From Superficieibacter electus (GTDB lineage Bacteria > Pseudomonadota > Gammaproteobacteria > Enterobacterales > Enterobacteriaceae): a stretch of DNA of 64,000 nt. Each line of letters opens with the position of its first letter. The first letter of the stretch is position 1. The DNA is taken from positions 62,001-126,000 of the forward strand of contig NZ_PQGD01000005.1 of the NCBI RefSeq assembly GCF_002915575.1, in the 5' to 3' direction. Shown here piece after piece: positions 7,910 through 16,607 of the stretch. The translations under genes and the position numbers were made by a program. Under the pieces are notes generated by a model. It had not been told where the DNA came from. It ran no database searches and worked only from the letters and a program-made list of their open reading frames with translations.

Positions 7910-8560
7910 TTGGCGGTTCATTATAAAACTCTGGCGATTACACTTGGCGCGCTGCTGTTCAGCGGCCAGGCACTCTCCCATGCACACCATTCACACGGTA
8001 AACCATTAAGTGAAATGGAGCAGAAAGCGGCAGAAGGCGTTTTTGATGATAAAGACGTGAAAGATCGCAACTTGTCCGACTGGGAAGGCGTGTGGCAGTC
8101 GGTCTATCCGCTGCTGGTGAGCGGCGAACTGGACCCGGTTTTTAAAAAGAAAGCGGAGAAAGACAAGAGCAAGAGCGTTGATGAGATCAAAGAGTATTAC
8201 CGCAAGGGCTATAAGACTGATGTACAGACCATCGGTATTGAAAACGGTGTGATGGAATTTCACGTCGGCGACAACGTTAGCTCCTGCAAGTACGACTATG
8301 CCGGGCATAAGATCCTGACCTATACCTCCGGTAAGAAAGGCGTGCGTTATCTGTTTGAGTGTAAAGATACCAACAGTGGTGCGCCAAAGTACGTTCAGTT
8401 CAGCGATCATACGATCGCACCGCGCCAGTCGGCTCACTATCATATCTTTATGGGCAATACCTCTCAGGAGGCCTTGCTGAAAGAGATGGATAACTGGCCG
8501 ACATACTACCCGTACCAGTTAACCAATGAGCAGGTGGTTGACGAGATGCTGCACCACTAA
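7910..8560 (+). CDS. zinT: Periplasmic metal-binding protein ZinT (zinc shuttle under zinc limitation)
   Basis: The 216-residue product equals the E. coli ZinT length. It has a signal peptide (about 1-23) and starts mature with a His-rich stretch HAHHSHG; the calycin-like domain follows with [13 protein letters not shown] and the conserved HYHIF metal site. ZinT binds zinc (and cadmium) in the periplasm and hands it to the ZnuABC importer. The start is an uncommon TTG at 7910, chosen because GAGGGG lies six bases upstream and the N-terminus then aligns with E. coli; the frame is open upstream to 7832, but that would place translation over the Zur box. Confidence 0.95.
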   Translation: MAVHYKTLAITLGALLFSGQALSHAHHSHGKPLSEMEQKAAEGVFDDKDVKDRNLSDWEGVWQSVYPLLVSGELDPVFKKKAEKDKSKSVDEIKEYYRKGYKTDVQTIGIENGVMEFHVGDNVSSCKYDYAGHKILTYTSGKKGVRYLFECKDTNSGAPKYVQFSDHTIAPRQSAHYHIFMGNTSQEALLKEMDNWPTYYPYQLTNEQVVDEMLHH

Positions 8561-8567
8561 TATCGAA

Positions 8568-8593
8568 AACCCTGTGCCTGTGGGCACAGGGTT
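8568..8593. terminator. Shared hairpin at the zinT / GH28 convergent junction
   Basis: An 11-bp perfect stem (AACCCTGTGCC / GGCACAGGGTT) with a 4-nt loop follows zinT by seven bases. Because the stem is symmetric it can serve both converging transcripts. The last two bases belong to the stop codon of the GH28 gene, so that gene ends inside the hairpin. The T-rich tract is better on the minus-strand side (GTTTTC). Confidence 0.75.
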
Positions 8594-9884
8594 AGCGCTC
8601 GTAGCTATCATTATTGTCGCATGTCGCCGTGGGCGCGCTGACCTGTACATGGTTAAATACCAGGGAGTTAACGCCCGAAATTTTACCAAACTCAGTCGCG
8701 GCAATGGTAATGGATGACAGCGTGAGCGCCTCAATGGGCCGCTGCGGATAACCCTCAATAAAGAACGCACGTGAGAAAACTGCCTCGTCTGAACGGCAGG
8801 CGGAAATATGCTCCAGCGTCAGACGTGATACCCGCGTTAAACCTGCCTCGCCGTCAACGCCCTGCGCCAGTTTCTGCCAGTGCCGCGGTTTGTCCGCCAG
8901 ATGACCTTTGTCACCGTAGCTGTATTGAGGAAACCAGTTTAGCTGGATCATCACCGGGAAAGTGACGTCGGTGAGCGTCAGGTGACGCACCGTAATATCG
9001 CGGATAAACCCGCCACGATTGCGCGCCGATTTTATCCGAAAGCCGACGCCAGTACCGTTAAAGCGATTATGTTCAATCAGCACCCGCTCAATGCCGCCGG
9101 AAGTTTCGCTACCCAGCGTAATACCGGAGCCTTTATTAAGCTGGCAGTGGCGAATGATAATATCGCGCGCGACAATACCGCGCTCCGCAGCTTCTTTGCC
9201 CCGACCGGCTTTTATACAGATATTGTCATCATTGCAGGACACTACGCACTTTTCCACCCGCACCTGCTCGCACGAATCAATATCAATACCGTCGGTGCTG
9301 GGACCGGCAGAATTGGCAATCTGTACGCCGGTCACGGCAATATGCGACGAATAACACAGGTGGAGATTCCAGAATCCGGATTCGCGGCTGGTTATCTCGT
9401 TAATGGTAATATTTTTACTGTGATAAACCACGATATTGCGCGGCCGCTGGCAGTCATAATCCACTACCCAGCGCAGCCCCCGGGCGCTGTAGTCTGCCAG
9501 CATACCGCTTTGCTGGTCCGCACCCCAGAAGCGATGCCACCAGACAGTACCCTGCCCATCAATTGTCCCGGGGCCGTAAATTTGCACATCCTGGCAGTGA
9601 TTGACGTTAATTATTCCGGCAGGCCAGATCATATCAATGCCAGCAACGCGGGTTTCAATCAATGGATAATCAATGAGTTGCTGACTACCCAACAGTACTG
9701 CGCCTTGCGAAAGATAAAGTGATAATCCGCTCTTGAGAAATAAAGCACCGGTTAAAAAACGACCGGCAGGAATAACGAGCGTATCGCCGGGTTGCGCCTC
9801 TTCTATCATGCGCTGAATGAGATCGGTGACGGGATACTGCCCGTCAGAAAACGTGCTGCTGTTATCAAGCGTAAACTGCGCCAT
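8592..9884 (-). CDS. Glycoside hydrolase family 28 protein (exo-polygalacturonase-like), no signal peptide
   Basis: This 430-residue protein has the right-handed beta-helix pattern of GH28. Catalytic motifs appear in order: STDGID (196-201, D198), NDD (218-220) and RIK (283-285). The canonical GHG motif reads GSG (252-254), so the conserved His is Ser253, while the following LGSETSGG is typical of exo-acting members. The N-terminus is hydrophilic, so no export is predicted and action on imported oligogalacturonides is likely. It would release galacturonic-type sugars. It stands alone, with its stop codon inside the zinT terminator. The missing His leaves activity or specificity uncertain. Confidence 0.85.
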   Translation of the reverse strand: MAQFTLDNSSTFSDGQYPVTDLIQRMIEEAQPGDTLVIPAGRFLTGALFLKSGLSLYLSQGAVLLGSQQLIDYPLIETRVAGIDMIWPAGIINVNHCQDVQIYGPGTIDGQGTVWWHRFWGADQQSGMLADYSARGLRWVVDYDCQRPRNIVVYHSKNITINEITSRESGFWNLHLCYSSHIAVTGVQIANSAGPSTDGIDIDSCEQVRVEKCVVSCNDDNICIKAGRGKEAAERGIVARDIIIRHCQLNKGSGITLGSETSGGIERVLIEHNRFNGTGVGFRIKSARNRGGFIRDITVRHLTLTDVTFPVMIQLNWFPQYSYGDKGHLADKPRHWQKLAQGVDGEAGLTRVSRLTLEHISACRSDEAVFSRAFFIEGYPQRPIEALTLSSITIAATEFGKISGVNSLVFNHVQVSAPTATCDNNDSYER

Positions 9885-10081
9885 ACGCGTCCTGTGAGCC
9901 GATAAATAAATACCGTTTTAGCGAATTACTGGCGAAAAAACCTTTATCTGATGGACATGGATAGGGAAAGACTGGCAAAAAATCGTTGGCGCAGGCAGCG
10001 TGAGCCATCCGCCTGAGAGGGAGTAGTCCGGCAAAAAAAGGACCACCCTGAGGCAGTCCCTGTAGAAACGTTATGCGTAAA

Positions 10082-10330
10082 TTATTTACGTGCGAGCAGG
10101 AAGCCCAGCACCACGCCAACGGCACCCGCAATAGCCAGTCCGCCCAGTGGGTTAGACGAAACCTGGTCACGAACAGTATCTGCCGCGTCACGTACCGCAT
10201 AGCCTGCCTGCGATGCGTATTTGCGCGTCGCACCTTTAATAGTGTCATCGTGGCTATCCGTTGCGCGACCAAATACTTCCTGAGCTTTACCCGCGGCTTC
10301 ATTTACTTTGTTTTCTGCTTTCTCAAACAT
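10082..10330 (-). CDS. Small stress-type protein with C-terminal membrane anchor (CsbD-like / DUF883-like)
   Basis: The 82-residue protein has an amphipathic, Ala-rich helical region with KVNEAAGKAQEVFGRA, which resembles CsbD-type sequences, and a C-terminal hydrophobic anchor GGLAIAGAVGVVLGFLLARK like the ElaB/YqjD/YgaM family. In E. coli such proteins are RpoS-induced and tether ribosomes at the inner membrane. AAGGAG lies eight bases before the ATG at 10330. It is monocistronic, between the GH28 gene and the ABC operon. The precise family assignment (CsbD versus DUF883) is open; the membrane anchor is clear. Confidence 0.75.
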   Translation of the reverse strand: MFEKAENKVNEAAGKAQEVFGRATDSHDDTIKGATRKYASQAGYAVRDAADTVRDQVSSNPLGGLAIAGAVGVVLGFLLARK

Positions 10331-10417
10331 GTCAGGCTCCTTAGGTACGTGTGTAATGTAAGTATAGGTGCCCTTCAGACGCCGTGTGGCAAGTCCGGAA
10401 AATTCTCATCGCCTCGT

Positions 10418-11122
10418 TTATTGCAGGGGAAGGGATGCTCCCGGCGCATTGCATGGTTGCCAGCGTTTTGCCAGCAGGCCCAGTCCGCTGCACAGCAGGT
10501 AATACACCACGCCAGTGAAGATAAAAATCGCGGTGGGGTAGATTTGCACCCGATTATTAACCTGTCCTGCCACAGTGGTCAGTTCCGGCACGTTGACGAT
10601 AAATGCCAGCGAGGTATCTTTCAGCAGGCTGATAAAAATGCCGACCAGCGAAGGCTGAACGTTGTGTAATACCTGCGGCAATAAAATCAGTCTTAATGTC
10701 TGGCCCGGCGTAAAACCCTGCGTTTGCGCCGCCTCATACTGCCCGGCCGGCAGCGCCTCCAGCCCGGCAAGTACCGAGTGCATCACCGAGGCGGCGGTAA
10801 ACCATGCCAGTGCCAGCGTGACGGTTAATGCGCCAGGCAAGTCGCTACCCGTCAGCATCGGCAGCAGATACCACAGCCAGAATATGACGAAAATCAGCGG
10901 AATGCCGCGAATCAACTCGGCCCATAAGAACAGTACTCGCCGCACCACTCCCGGATAACGCCAGGCGGCACAGGCCAGCGCGATACCGCCTGGCAGGGCG
11001 AGCAACCCAGCGCCCAGCGCCATCAGCAGGGTCAGTACCACGCCGCCAGGCTGGCCGTCAGCCAGTCGCCCCCACAGCAAATAATCGAGGTTATCCGTAA
11101 TTACGGTAATGTTTGCCAGCAT
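10418..11122 (-). CDS. Polar amino acid ABC transporter, inner-membrane permease 2
   Basis: The 234-residue protein is a HisMQ-type permease with about five hydrophobic helices and the EAA loop (ALPAGQYEAAQTQGFTPGQ, about 143-161) that contacts the ATPase. It overlaps the preceding permease gene by one base (11122) and completes a heterodimeric pore. It is the last gene of a run whose upstream genes encode a solute-binding protein, an ATPase and a first permease. Adjacent transsulfuration genes suggest a sulfur-containing amino acid as the solute; the sequence itself does not show this. Confidence 0.88.
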   Translation of the reverse strand: MLANITVITDNLDYLLWGRLADGQPGGVVLTLLMALGAGLLALPGGIALACAAWRYPGVVRRVLFLWAELIRGIPLIFVIFWLWYLLPMLTGSDLPGALTVTLALAWFTAASVMHSVLAGLEALPAGQYEAAQTQGFTPGQTLRLILLPQVLHNVQPSLVGIFISLLKDTSLAFIVNVPELTTVAGQVNNRVQIYPTAIFIFTGVVYYLLCSGLGLLAKRWQPCNAPGASLPLQ

Positions 11123-11874
11123 CAGGCATTCCTTCTTTTTACTGCCGCGCGCGCATGCTTTGGCCCAAGACGGACAAAGATCGCCCCGGCAACCAACCCG
11201 GTCACCAGATACAGCACCGTACCGACGGCAAAGGCTTCCAGCGCGTGAGCGTTATAGCTTTCAATCTGCCGCACCTGATAGGTCAGCTCGGCAAAGCCAA
11301 TTCCGCTTGCCAGCGAAGAGAGTTTCATCAGGTTCAGGTATTGTCCGATAATGGGCTGCCAGGCATTAGCCAGCCCTTGCGGCAGCAGGATCAGCCGGAA
11401 AAGTCGCCACGTGGAAAACCCCTGCGCCAGCGCCGCTTCACGCTGGCCGCTGGCTACCGCGCGCAGGCCAGATTCGATCTCTTCAATCAAAAACGCGGAG
11501 GTAAACACCCCCAGCCCCCATGCAGAACAGATAAACTCTGGTGTCAGCCACCAGACGTCGCCCGGCAGAATTGACCAGCGATGATCGGCATTGATGACGT
11601 CGCGAAACGCCAGCGGCAACAGATTCCAGGCGGCGAAATACCAGAACAAGAGTTGCACCAGCAGTGGCGTATTACGAAACAACGAAACCCACGCAGCCAC
11701 CAGTGCGCGACCAATGCGTCCACCCGCCAGCCGCAGGGCCAGAAAAAGAATCGCTAATAATGTCGCCAGCAGGATGCCAGCCACCGTCACCCATAACGTG
11801 GTAAGAAAACCGGAAATGATCCACTGCAGAGGCTGCCCGGTCAGTACCCCCTGCCAGTCCAGTAGTTGAGTCAC
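11122..11874 (-). CDS. Polar amino acid ABC transporter, inner-membrane permease 1
   Basis: This 250-residue HisMQ-family permease starts within the ATPase stop region (4-nt overlap, 11871-11874). It has the typical N-terminal helix, the motif FRNTPLLVQLLFWYF near residue 68 seen in GltJ/HisQ-type permeases, and the EAA loop AVASGQREAALAQGFS. It should pair with the downstream permease. The family moves polar or sulfur amino acids across the inner membrane. Identity as permease is secure and the substrate is inferred only from the operon. Confidence 0.9.
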   Translation of the reverse strand: MTQLLDWQGVLTGQPLQWIISGFLTTLWVTVAGILLATLLAILFLALRLAGGRIGRALVAAWVSLFRNTPLLVQLLFWYFAAWNLLPLAFRDVINADHRWSILPGDVWWLTPEFICSAWGLGVFTSAFLIEEIESGLRAVASGQREAALAQGFSTWRLFRLILLPQGLANAWQPIIGQYLNLMKLSSLASGIGFAELTYQVRQIESYNAHALEAFAVGTVLYLVTGLVAGAIFVRLGPKHARAAVKRRNA

Positions 11875-12689
11875 TCCGGGCGCTCCTGATGCAGCGGATC
11901 GAGCACTTTTTGCAGGAAGCGCCGCGCGCGAGGATGGCGTGGCCGGGTAAAGAATTCTGCGGGTGGGGCGACCTCACAAATTTCACCGCCATCAATAAAC
12001 ACGACCCGGTCGGCAATCTCCCTGGCAAACTGCATTTCATGGGTGACGACAATCATGGTAATGCCACTGTGCGCGAGGCTTTTCATGACGTACAGCACTT
12101 CGCCTATCATCTCCGGGTCCAGCGCTGATGTCGGTTCATCAAACAGAATAATTTGTGGCGAAGAGGCGAGGGCGCGGGCGATGGCCACGCGCTGTTGCTG
12201 GCCACCGGAAAGCTGTGAGGGCATATGCTGCGCTTTATCCGCCAGTCCGACCTGATGCAGCAGTTCCAGCGCGCGCGTGCTGGCCTCGGCTTTCTTCCAG
12301 CCGTGGACCGCCTCCAGCGCCAGGGTGATGTTCTGTACCGCGTTAAGATGGGCATACAGATTAAATTGCTGGAACACAAACCCTACCCGGCTGCGAAGCT
12401 GGCGCAGCGCGCGCCCCTGTAGCTGACGCGTGGATTTGTTGTCGATCAGAATATCGCCGCCGCTTAATGACTCGAGCTGATTGATCAGACGGATCAGCGT
12501 GGATTTCCCGGAGCCGGAAGGGCCGAGGATCGCCACCACTTCGCCGGGATTGATCGTTAAATTAATACCGTTTAATACGCGATGATCGCCAAAGGCTTTC
12601 ACCACATCGCGAAATTCAACGCTGGCATTTTCCAGACGCGAAAAATCCGCAGACCCGGCTGCGGATTGGGAACGTAAACCTGACAACAT
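11871..12689 (-). CDS. Polar amino acid ABC transporter ATP-binding protein
   Basis: The 272-residue ATPase has Walker A GPSGSGKST (56-64), a Q-loop (VFQQFNLYAH), the signature LSGGQQQR, Walker B ILFDEPTSALD and the switch His in VVTHEM. The start at 12689 follows the binding-protein stop after one base; the frame stays open to 12803 but that would run back into the preceding gene. The first 20 residues before the conserved domain are a short extension beyond typical GlnQ length. It drives import by the two downstream permeases. Confidence 0.92.
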   Translation of the reverse strand: MLSGLRSQSAAGSADFSRLENASVEFRDVVKAFGDHRVLNGINLTINPGEVVAILGPSGSGKSTLIRLINQLESLSGGDILIDNKSTRQLQGRALRQLRSRVGFVFQQFNLYAHLNAVQNITLALEAVHGWKKAEASTRALELLHQVGLADKAQHMPSQLSGGQQQRVAIARALASSPQIILFDEPTSALDPEMIGEVLYVMKSLAHSGITMIVVTHEMQFAREIADRVVFIDGGEICEVAPPAEFFTRPRHPRARRFLQKVLDPLHQERPE

Positions 12690-12690
12690 A

Positions 12691-13509
12691 TTACTTTGCT
12701 TCGATAGTAAAAGAACGTGGCTGTGGCGTTTTGGTGGAAGGACCAAACCAGGTGTCGTAAATTTTGGCGGCCTCGCCGTTTTTCTCCAGATTGACCAGCT
12801 CATCGTTCACCGCTTTCAGCAGCGCCGTTTCGCCTTTTTTCACCCCTACGCCGATCTCTTCTTTACTCAGCAGATCCGGCAGGATCTTAAACTTCGCTTT
12901 GTCTGGTGCTTCGGCCAGCAGGCCCGCAAGGATGGTACTGTCCTGAGTAATTGCCTGAACGTTGCCATTACGCAGGGCGGTCAGCGCCAGCGGAATGTCG
13001 TCATACGCCAGCACGCGAGCCTGCGGGTAACGCTGGTGCAGCGCTTGTTCGCCGGTAGTGCCTTTTACTGCGCCGATACGTGCGCGGCTGTACTCGTCCA
13101 GTTTATCCGGCGATGTTGCCGGGACCAGGAATTGCTGTCCGGTGACAAAGTACGGCGTCGAGAAATCCACCACCTGCGCGCGTTCCGGGGTAATCGTGAT
13201 ATCGGCGACAATCAAATCCGCTTTGCCGGATTGCAGCAACGGAATCCGGTTCGCCGGGTTGGTCGCCACCAGTTCAAGCTTCACGCCAAGCGATTTTGCC
13301 AGCGCTTTGGCAAAGTCCACGTCATAGCCTACGATCTCATGGCTTTTCGGGTCCACTGAACCAAATGGTGGATTTGCGTCAAAGGTGGCCACTTTGACCA
13401 CGCCTGCGGCTTTGATATCTGCCAGTTGATCGGCATGCGCGGCTGTGCCCAGTGTCAGCAGCCCGATGGTCAGCGCCAGTGTTTTAAATGTGTGTAGTTG
13501 ATGTGCCAT
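12691..13509 (-). CDS. Periplasmic amino acid-binding protein of the ABC importer (SBP family 3)
   Basis: The 272-residue protein has a signal peptide (MAHQLHTFKTLALTIG..., cleaved near AHA at 26) and the type II binding-protein fold with the family 3 signature GYDVDFAKALAKSLG. GAGGAA precedes the ATG. It is separated by 145 bp from the cystathionine gamma-lyase gene, so it may be read from that operon or from its own promoter. Relatives bind cystine, glutamine or arginine; the transsulfuration neighbours favour a sulfur compound. No lipobox is present, so the protein is soluble. Confidence 0.88.
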   Translation of the reverse strand: MAHQLHTFKTLALTIGLLTLGTAAHADQLADIKAAGVVKVATFDANPPFGSVDPKSHEIVGYDVDFAKALAKSLGVKLELVATNPANRIPLLQSGKADLIVADITITPERAQVVDFSTPYFVTGQQFLVPATSPDKLDEYSRARIGAVKGTTGEQALHQRYPQARVLAYDDIPLALTALRNGNVQAITQDSTILAGLLAEAPDKAKFKILPDLLSKEEIGVGVKKGETALLKAVNDELVNLEKNGEAAKIYDTWFGPSTKTPQPRSFTIEAK

Positions 13510-13654
13510 AGATTCCTCTGCCTGCCCTGTTTTTGTTTTGTAGCGCTACGCTCCCACAATGTTTCACCGCCGACAAAGAAGAAAAAGTTCTTATCTATAT
13601 CAGAAAAACTATAAGTAAAAGCGTTGTTATCAACAGGTAAATTGAATGAGTGAT

Positions 13655-14800
13655 TTATTGCGTCAGCGCCTGGCGCAGATCGGCGATCAAATCCTGCGGG
13701 TCTTCAATACCTACAGACAGGCGAATCAGTTGCGGCGTAATGCCGTTAGCCAGCCGTTGCTCAAGGGGGATTGAGGCATGGGTCATACTGAAAGGCTGGC
13801 TGACCAGGCTTTCCACACCGCCCAGGCTTTCGGCCAGAGTAAAAAGCTTAAGTTTCTTGATAATGGCTGCCGCGAGCTGTTCATCGCCTTTCACCACAAT
13901 GGAGATCATCCCACCTGCCTGTGACATCTGCCTGCGTGCCAGTGCGAAATGCGGATGCGATTCCAGACCCGGATACCAGACTTTTTCAATCTGGGGCTGC
14001 TGCTCAAGCCAGCGGGCCAGCGTTAGCGCATTGCTGCTATGACGCTCAATACGCAGCGCCAGCGTGCGGATGCCACGCAGCGTCAGGAAGCTACTGAACG
14101 GATCGAGCACGCCGCCGATGGCGTTTTGCAGGTAGCCGAGCTGTTTGGCCAGTTCAGGATTATCGCCAACCACTACCAGTCCGGCGACCACATCGGAATG
14201 GCCGTTGAGATATTTGGTTGCAGAATGGACCACGATATCAAAACCCTGCTCCAGCGGACGTTGTAGAATCGGTGAGGCAAAAGTATTGTCCGCCACGCTA
14301 ATCAGATGATGGCGTTTGGCGATGGCGGCAATCGCTTCCAGATCGGCCAGTTTCAGCAGGGGATTGGTCGGCGTTTCCACCCAGATCATTCGGGTTTCCG
14401 GGCGGATCGCGGCTTCGATCGCCTGCAGATCGTCTGGTTTCACCCAGCTTACCTGCAATCCTGCGCTGCGGCGGCGCACGTTTTCGATCAGGCGATATGT
14501 GCCGCCGTAGACATCGTCCACCGCCACAATGTGACTCTCTTTATCAAGCAGTTCGAGTACGGTCGCGATACCCGCCAGCCCGGAGGCAAAGGCATAGCCG
14601 CGGCTACCGCCTTCCAGCTCGGCAATAGAAGCCTCCAGCGCGTCGCGGGTTGGGTTGCCGCTGCGCGAGTATTCGTAGCCGGTATGCTGCCCGGGCGCAG
14701 GCTGAGCAAAGGTTGAAGTGGCATAAATCGGCGGCATGACCGCACCATGCTGGTCATTAAATGCGCCGCTGTGAACACTCAGTGTGGCAAGGTTTTTCAT
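13655..14800 (-). CDS. Cystathionine gamma-lyase / PLP-dependent trans-sulfuration enzyme
   Basis: This 381-residue protein belongs to the Cys/Met metabolism PLP family. The PLP lysine is K196 in HSATKYLNGHSD and the phosphate-binding Tyr-Arg lies in YEYSRSGNP (42-50). With the cystathionine beta-synthase gene 12 nt upstream it would complete reverse transsulfuration, cleaving cystathionine to cysteine, 2-oxobutanoate and ammonia. The same pair is known in Bacillus (mccA/mccB) and Klebsiella (mtcBC). A cystathionine gamma-synthase function (MetB) cannot be excluded from sequence, but the pairing argues for the lyase. Confidence 0.85.
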   Translation of the reverse strand: MKNLATLSVHSGAFNDQHGAVMPPIYATSTFAQPAPGQHTGYEYSRSGNPTRDALEASIAELEGGSRGYAFASGLAGIATVLELLDKESHIVAVDDVYGGTYRLIENVRRRSAGLQVSWVKPDDLQAIEAAIRPETRMIWVETPTNPLLKLADLEAIAAIAKRHHLISVADNTFASPILQRPLEQGFDIVVHSATKYLNGHSDVVAGLVVVGDNPELAKQLGYLQNAIGGVLDPFSSFLTLRGIRTLALRIERHSSNALTLARWLEQQPQIEKVWYPGLESHPHFALARRQMSQAGGMISIVVKGDEQLAAAIIKKLKLFTLAESLGGVESLVSQPFSMTHASIPLEQRLANGITPQLIRLSVGIEDPQDLIADLRQALTQ

Positions 14801-14812
14801 ATCAGATCCCTA

Positions 14813-16180
14813 TTACGACAGGCGATTACGCCAGGTAGTTAAGACATCGCTACGGGTCACCAGACCCATAAAACGATGGTTATCGACAACAATTGCGACC
14901 AGACCGCGATCGAAAATAGACTTCAGGGCACTTTCCGGCGCATGGCGATCGATGATTTCAACCTCGCGGGTCATTGCTTCCTGCACTGGCAGGGCAAAAC
15001 GCTTTCTGTCGCCTTCGACATGACTGATTAAATCCCATTCATCAATAATTCCGACCACCGCGTTGTTATCCAGTACCGGAAGCTGGGAGATATCGTACAG
15101 ACGCATACGGGCAAGAACGGTAGCCAGCGTATCGTCCGGCGTGGCGGTGACGGTGGCACCTTCATCGTGGCGCAGGGCGATAAAATCGCTAAGATCGCCT
15201 ACCTGTGGACGAGAGAGGAGCCCCTGCTGGCGCATCCAGTCGTCATTGAACATTTTGGAGAGATATTTATTGCCGCTATCACAGGCAAAAGTTACAACGC
15301 GCTTTGGCGTAGCTTGAGACTGACAATAGCGCAGCGCAGCGGTCAGCAGCGTACCGGTAGAGGAGCCGGCCAGTACGCCCTCTATTTTGAGTAAGTCGCG
15401 AACAGTGGTAAACGCTTCGCCATCGGTTACCCGCCACGCCTGCTTAACTCCCTCCAGATGAGAGAGTGGGGGAATAAAATCCTCACCAATGCCTTCGACC
15501 AGCCAGGAGCCAGCGTCCTTATAACGACCATTTTCTACCTGATCGGCAAGAATAGACCCGGCCGGGTCAGCCAGCACAAATTCCGTGTGCGGAGAATGTT
15601 CGGCGAACCACGCCTGAAGCCCGCCGAGGGTACCACCGGAACCCACGCCGACTACGATGGCGTCAATACGCCCGTCAAGCTGATCATACAGTTCCGGCGC
15701 GGTAGTGGTGGCATGGGCCAGCGGATTGGCAGCATTGTTAAACTGATCGATATAAAACGCGCCAGGAGTATCATCCGCCAGCTGGCGGGCGTAATCCTGG
15801 TAATAGGCCGGGTGCCCTTTACCGACATCAGAACGGGTGAGCAAAACCTGTGCGCCCAGCGCGCGCAGATGAAAGATTTTTTCGCGGCTCATTTTGTCCG
15901 GGACCACCAGTACCAGCGAATAACCTTTCTGCGCAGCAATCAGTGCCAGACCGAGGCCGGTGTTGCCTGCGGTCGCTTCGATAATGGTGCCGCCGGGTTT
16001 AAGTAGGCCTTTTCTCTCCGCTTCGGCAACCATCGACAACGCCACGCGATCTTTAATGGAGCCGCCGGGGTTCTGATTTTCCAGCTTTAGAAACAGTTCG
16101 CATGGTCCGCTATCCAGCTTATGTAGCTGGAGTAGGGGCGTATTACCGATTAAATCGGTGACAGAATGAAAAACGGTCAT
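14813..16180 (-). CDS. Cystathionine beta-synthase with C-terminal CBS-domain pair
   Basis: The 455-residue protein has a PLP fold-type II catalytic domain (about 1-320; PLP lysine K43 in GGSIKDRVA; TAGNTG phosphate cup) and two CBS domains in tandem at about 335-455 (RLYDISQLPVLDNN and RGLVAIVVDNHRFMG). It forms cystathionine from serine (or O-acetylserine/cysteine) and homocysteine. E. coli K-12 has no such enzyme. The start at 16180 was chosen by alignment to the family (MTVFHSVTDLIGNTPLL) with a GGTGGA site upstream; an in-frame ATG at 16228 is less likely. The CBS pair suggests allosteric control by an adenosyl ligand. Confidence 0.9.
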   Translation of the reverse strand: MTVFHSVTDLIGNTPLLQLHKLDSGPCELFLKLENQNPGGSIKDRVALSMVAEAERKGLLKPGGTIIEATAGNTGLGLALIAAQKGYSLVLVVPDKMSREKIFHLRALGAQVLLTRSDVGKGHPAYYQDYARQLADDTPGAFYIDQFNNAANPLAHATTTAPELYDQLDGRIDAIVVGVGSGGTLGGLQAWFAEHSPHTEFVLADPAGSILADQVENGRYKDAGSWLVEGIGEDFIPPLSHLEGVKQAWRVTDGEAFTTVRDLLKIEGVLAGSSTGTLLTAALRYCQSQATPKRVVTFACDSGNKYLSKMFNDDWMRQQGLLSRPQVGDLSDFIALRHDEGATVTATPDDTLATVLARMRLYDISQLPVLDNNAVVGIIDEWDLISHVEGDRKRFALPVQEAMTREVEIIDRHAPESALKSIFDRGLVAIVVDNHRFMGLVTRSDVLTTWRNRLS

Positions 16181-16607
16181 TGTATTCCACCAGAGACTAT
16201 GAACATGGCGGAATAGTAGATGCGTCAAAAACCTCGGCTAAAGAATTATTCTCTGTGTTTTATGCACAAAAGTAATATAAACAACGCTTTAGCCATCAGG
16301 AAGCAAAGCCGTGTGGGAGTGTTTACGGATGGATGGCTAACCACAACGGAAGAATGCGCTTCGCAGCAGCATCCGTTTCTTCGTCTACGCAGATGTTATT
16401 CAGGACGCGCATATGCTTTGCCGAATTCTCTCTTAGCCAGCGGAGCCGTAGAAATCGTGCTATAGCGTTTTTTGTTATAACTAATATCAATCAGTTTGTT
16501 TAAAACATAATTTACACTGATTACTATCATATGGACGTCCATACTGCTAAACTGCCGTTCGCATCACAACTACGCAACAGATAAGAAGCATCGGGTAACC
16601 TTATAAG
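16181..16607. promoter_or_regulatory. 427-bp divergent control region between the cbs operon and metNIQ-like operon
   Basis: No gene of convincing quality lies here. The left half (16181-16450) precedes the transsulfuration operon and the right half precedes metN. The segment 16465-16530 is AT-rich (TTTTTTGTTATAACTAATATC) and can hold the promoter of the plus-strand operon. The MetJ-like palindrome at 16531-16542 lies inside it. Confidence 0.6.
16531..16548 (+). promoter_or_regulatory. MetJ-type met box upstream of the metNIQ-like operon
   Basis: The palindrome ATGGACGTCCAT contains GGACGTCC, a 6/8 match to the MetJ half-operator AGACGTCT, followed in register by ATACTGCT (5/8). MetJ binds two or more tandem 8-mers, so the site fits S-adenosylmethionine-dependent repression of this importer. 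It lies 60-77 bases before the metN start. No experimental support can be drawn from sequence alone. Confidence 0.6.

Noticed and set aside
8982-9722. 246-codon open frame on the plus strand over the GH28 gene
   Set aside because: It is antisense to the recognised GH28 gene; no family resemblance, no ribosome site of note and no position in an operon.
16181-16607. SAM or T-box riboswitch before metN
   Set aside because: No conserved riboswitch core or paired structure was recognised; enterics use MetJ for these genes and a MetJ-like box is present.
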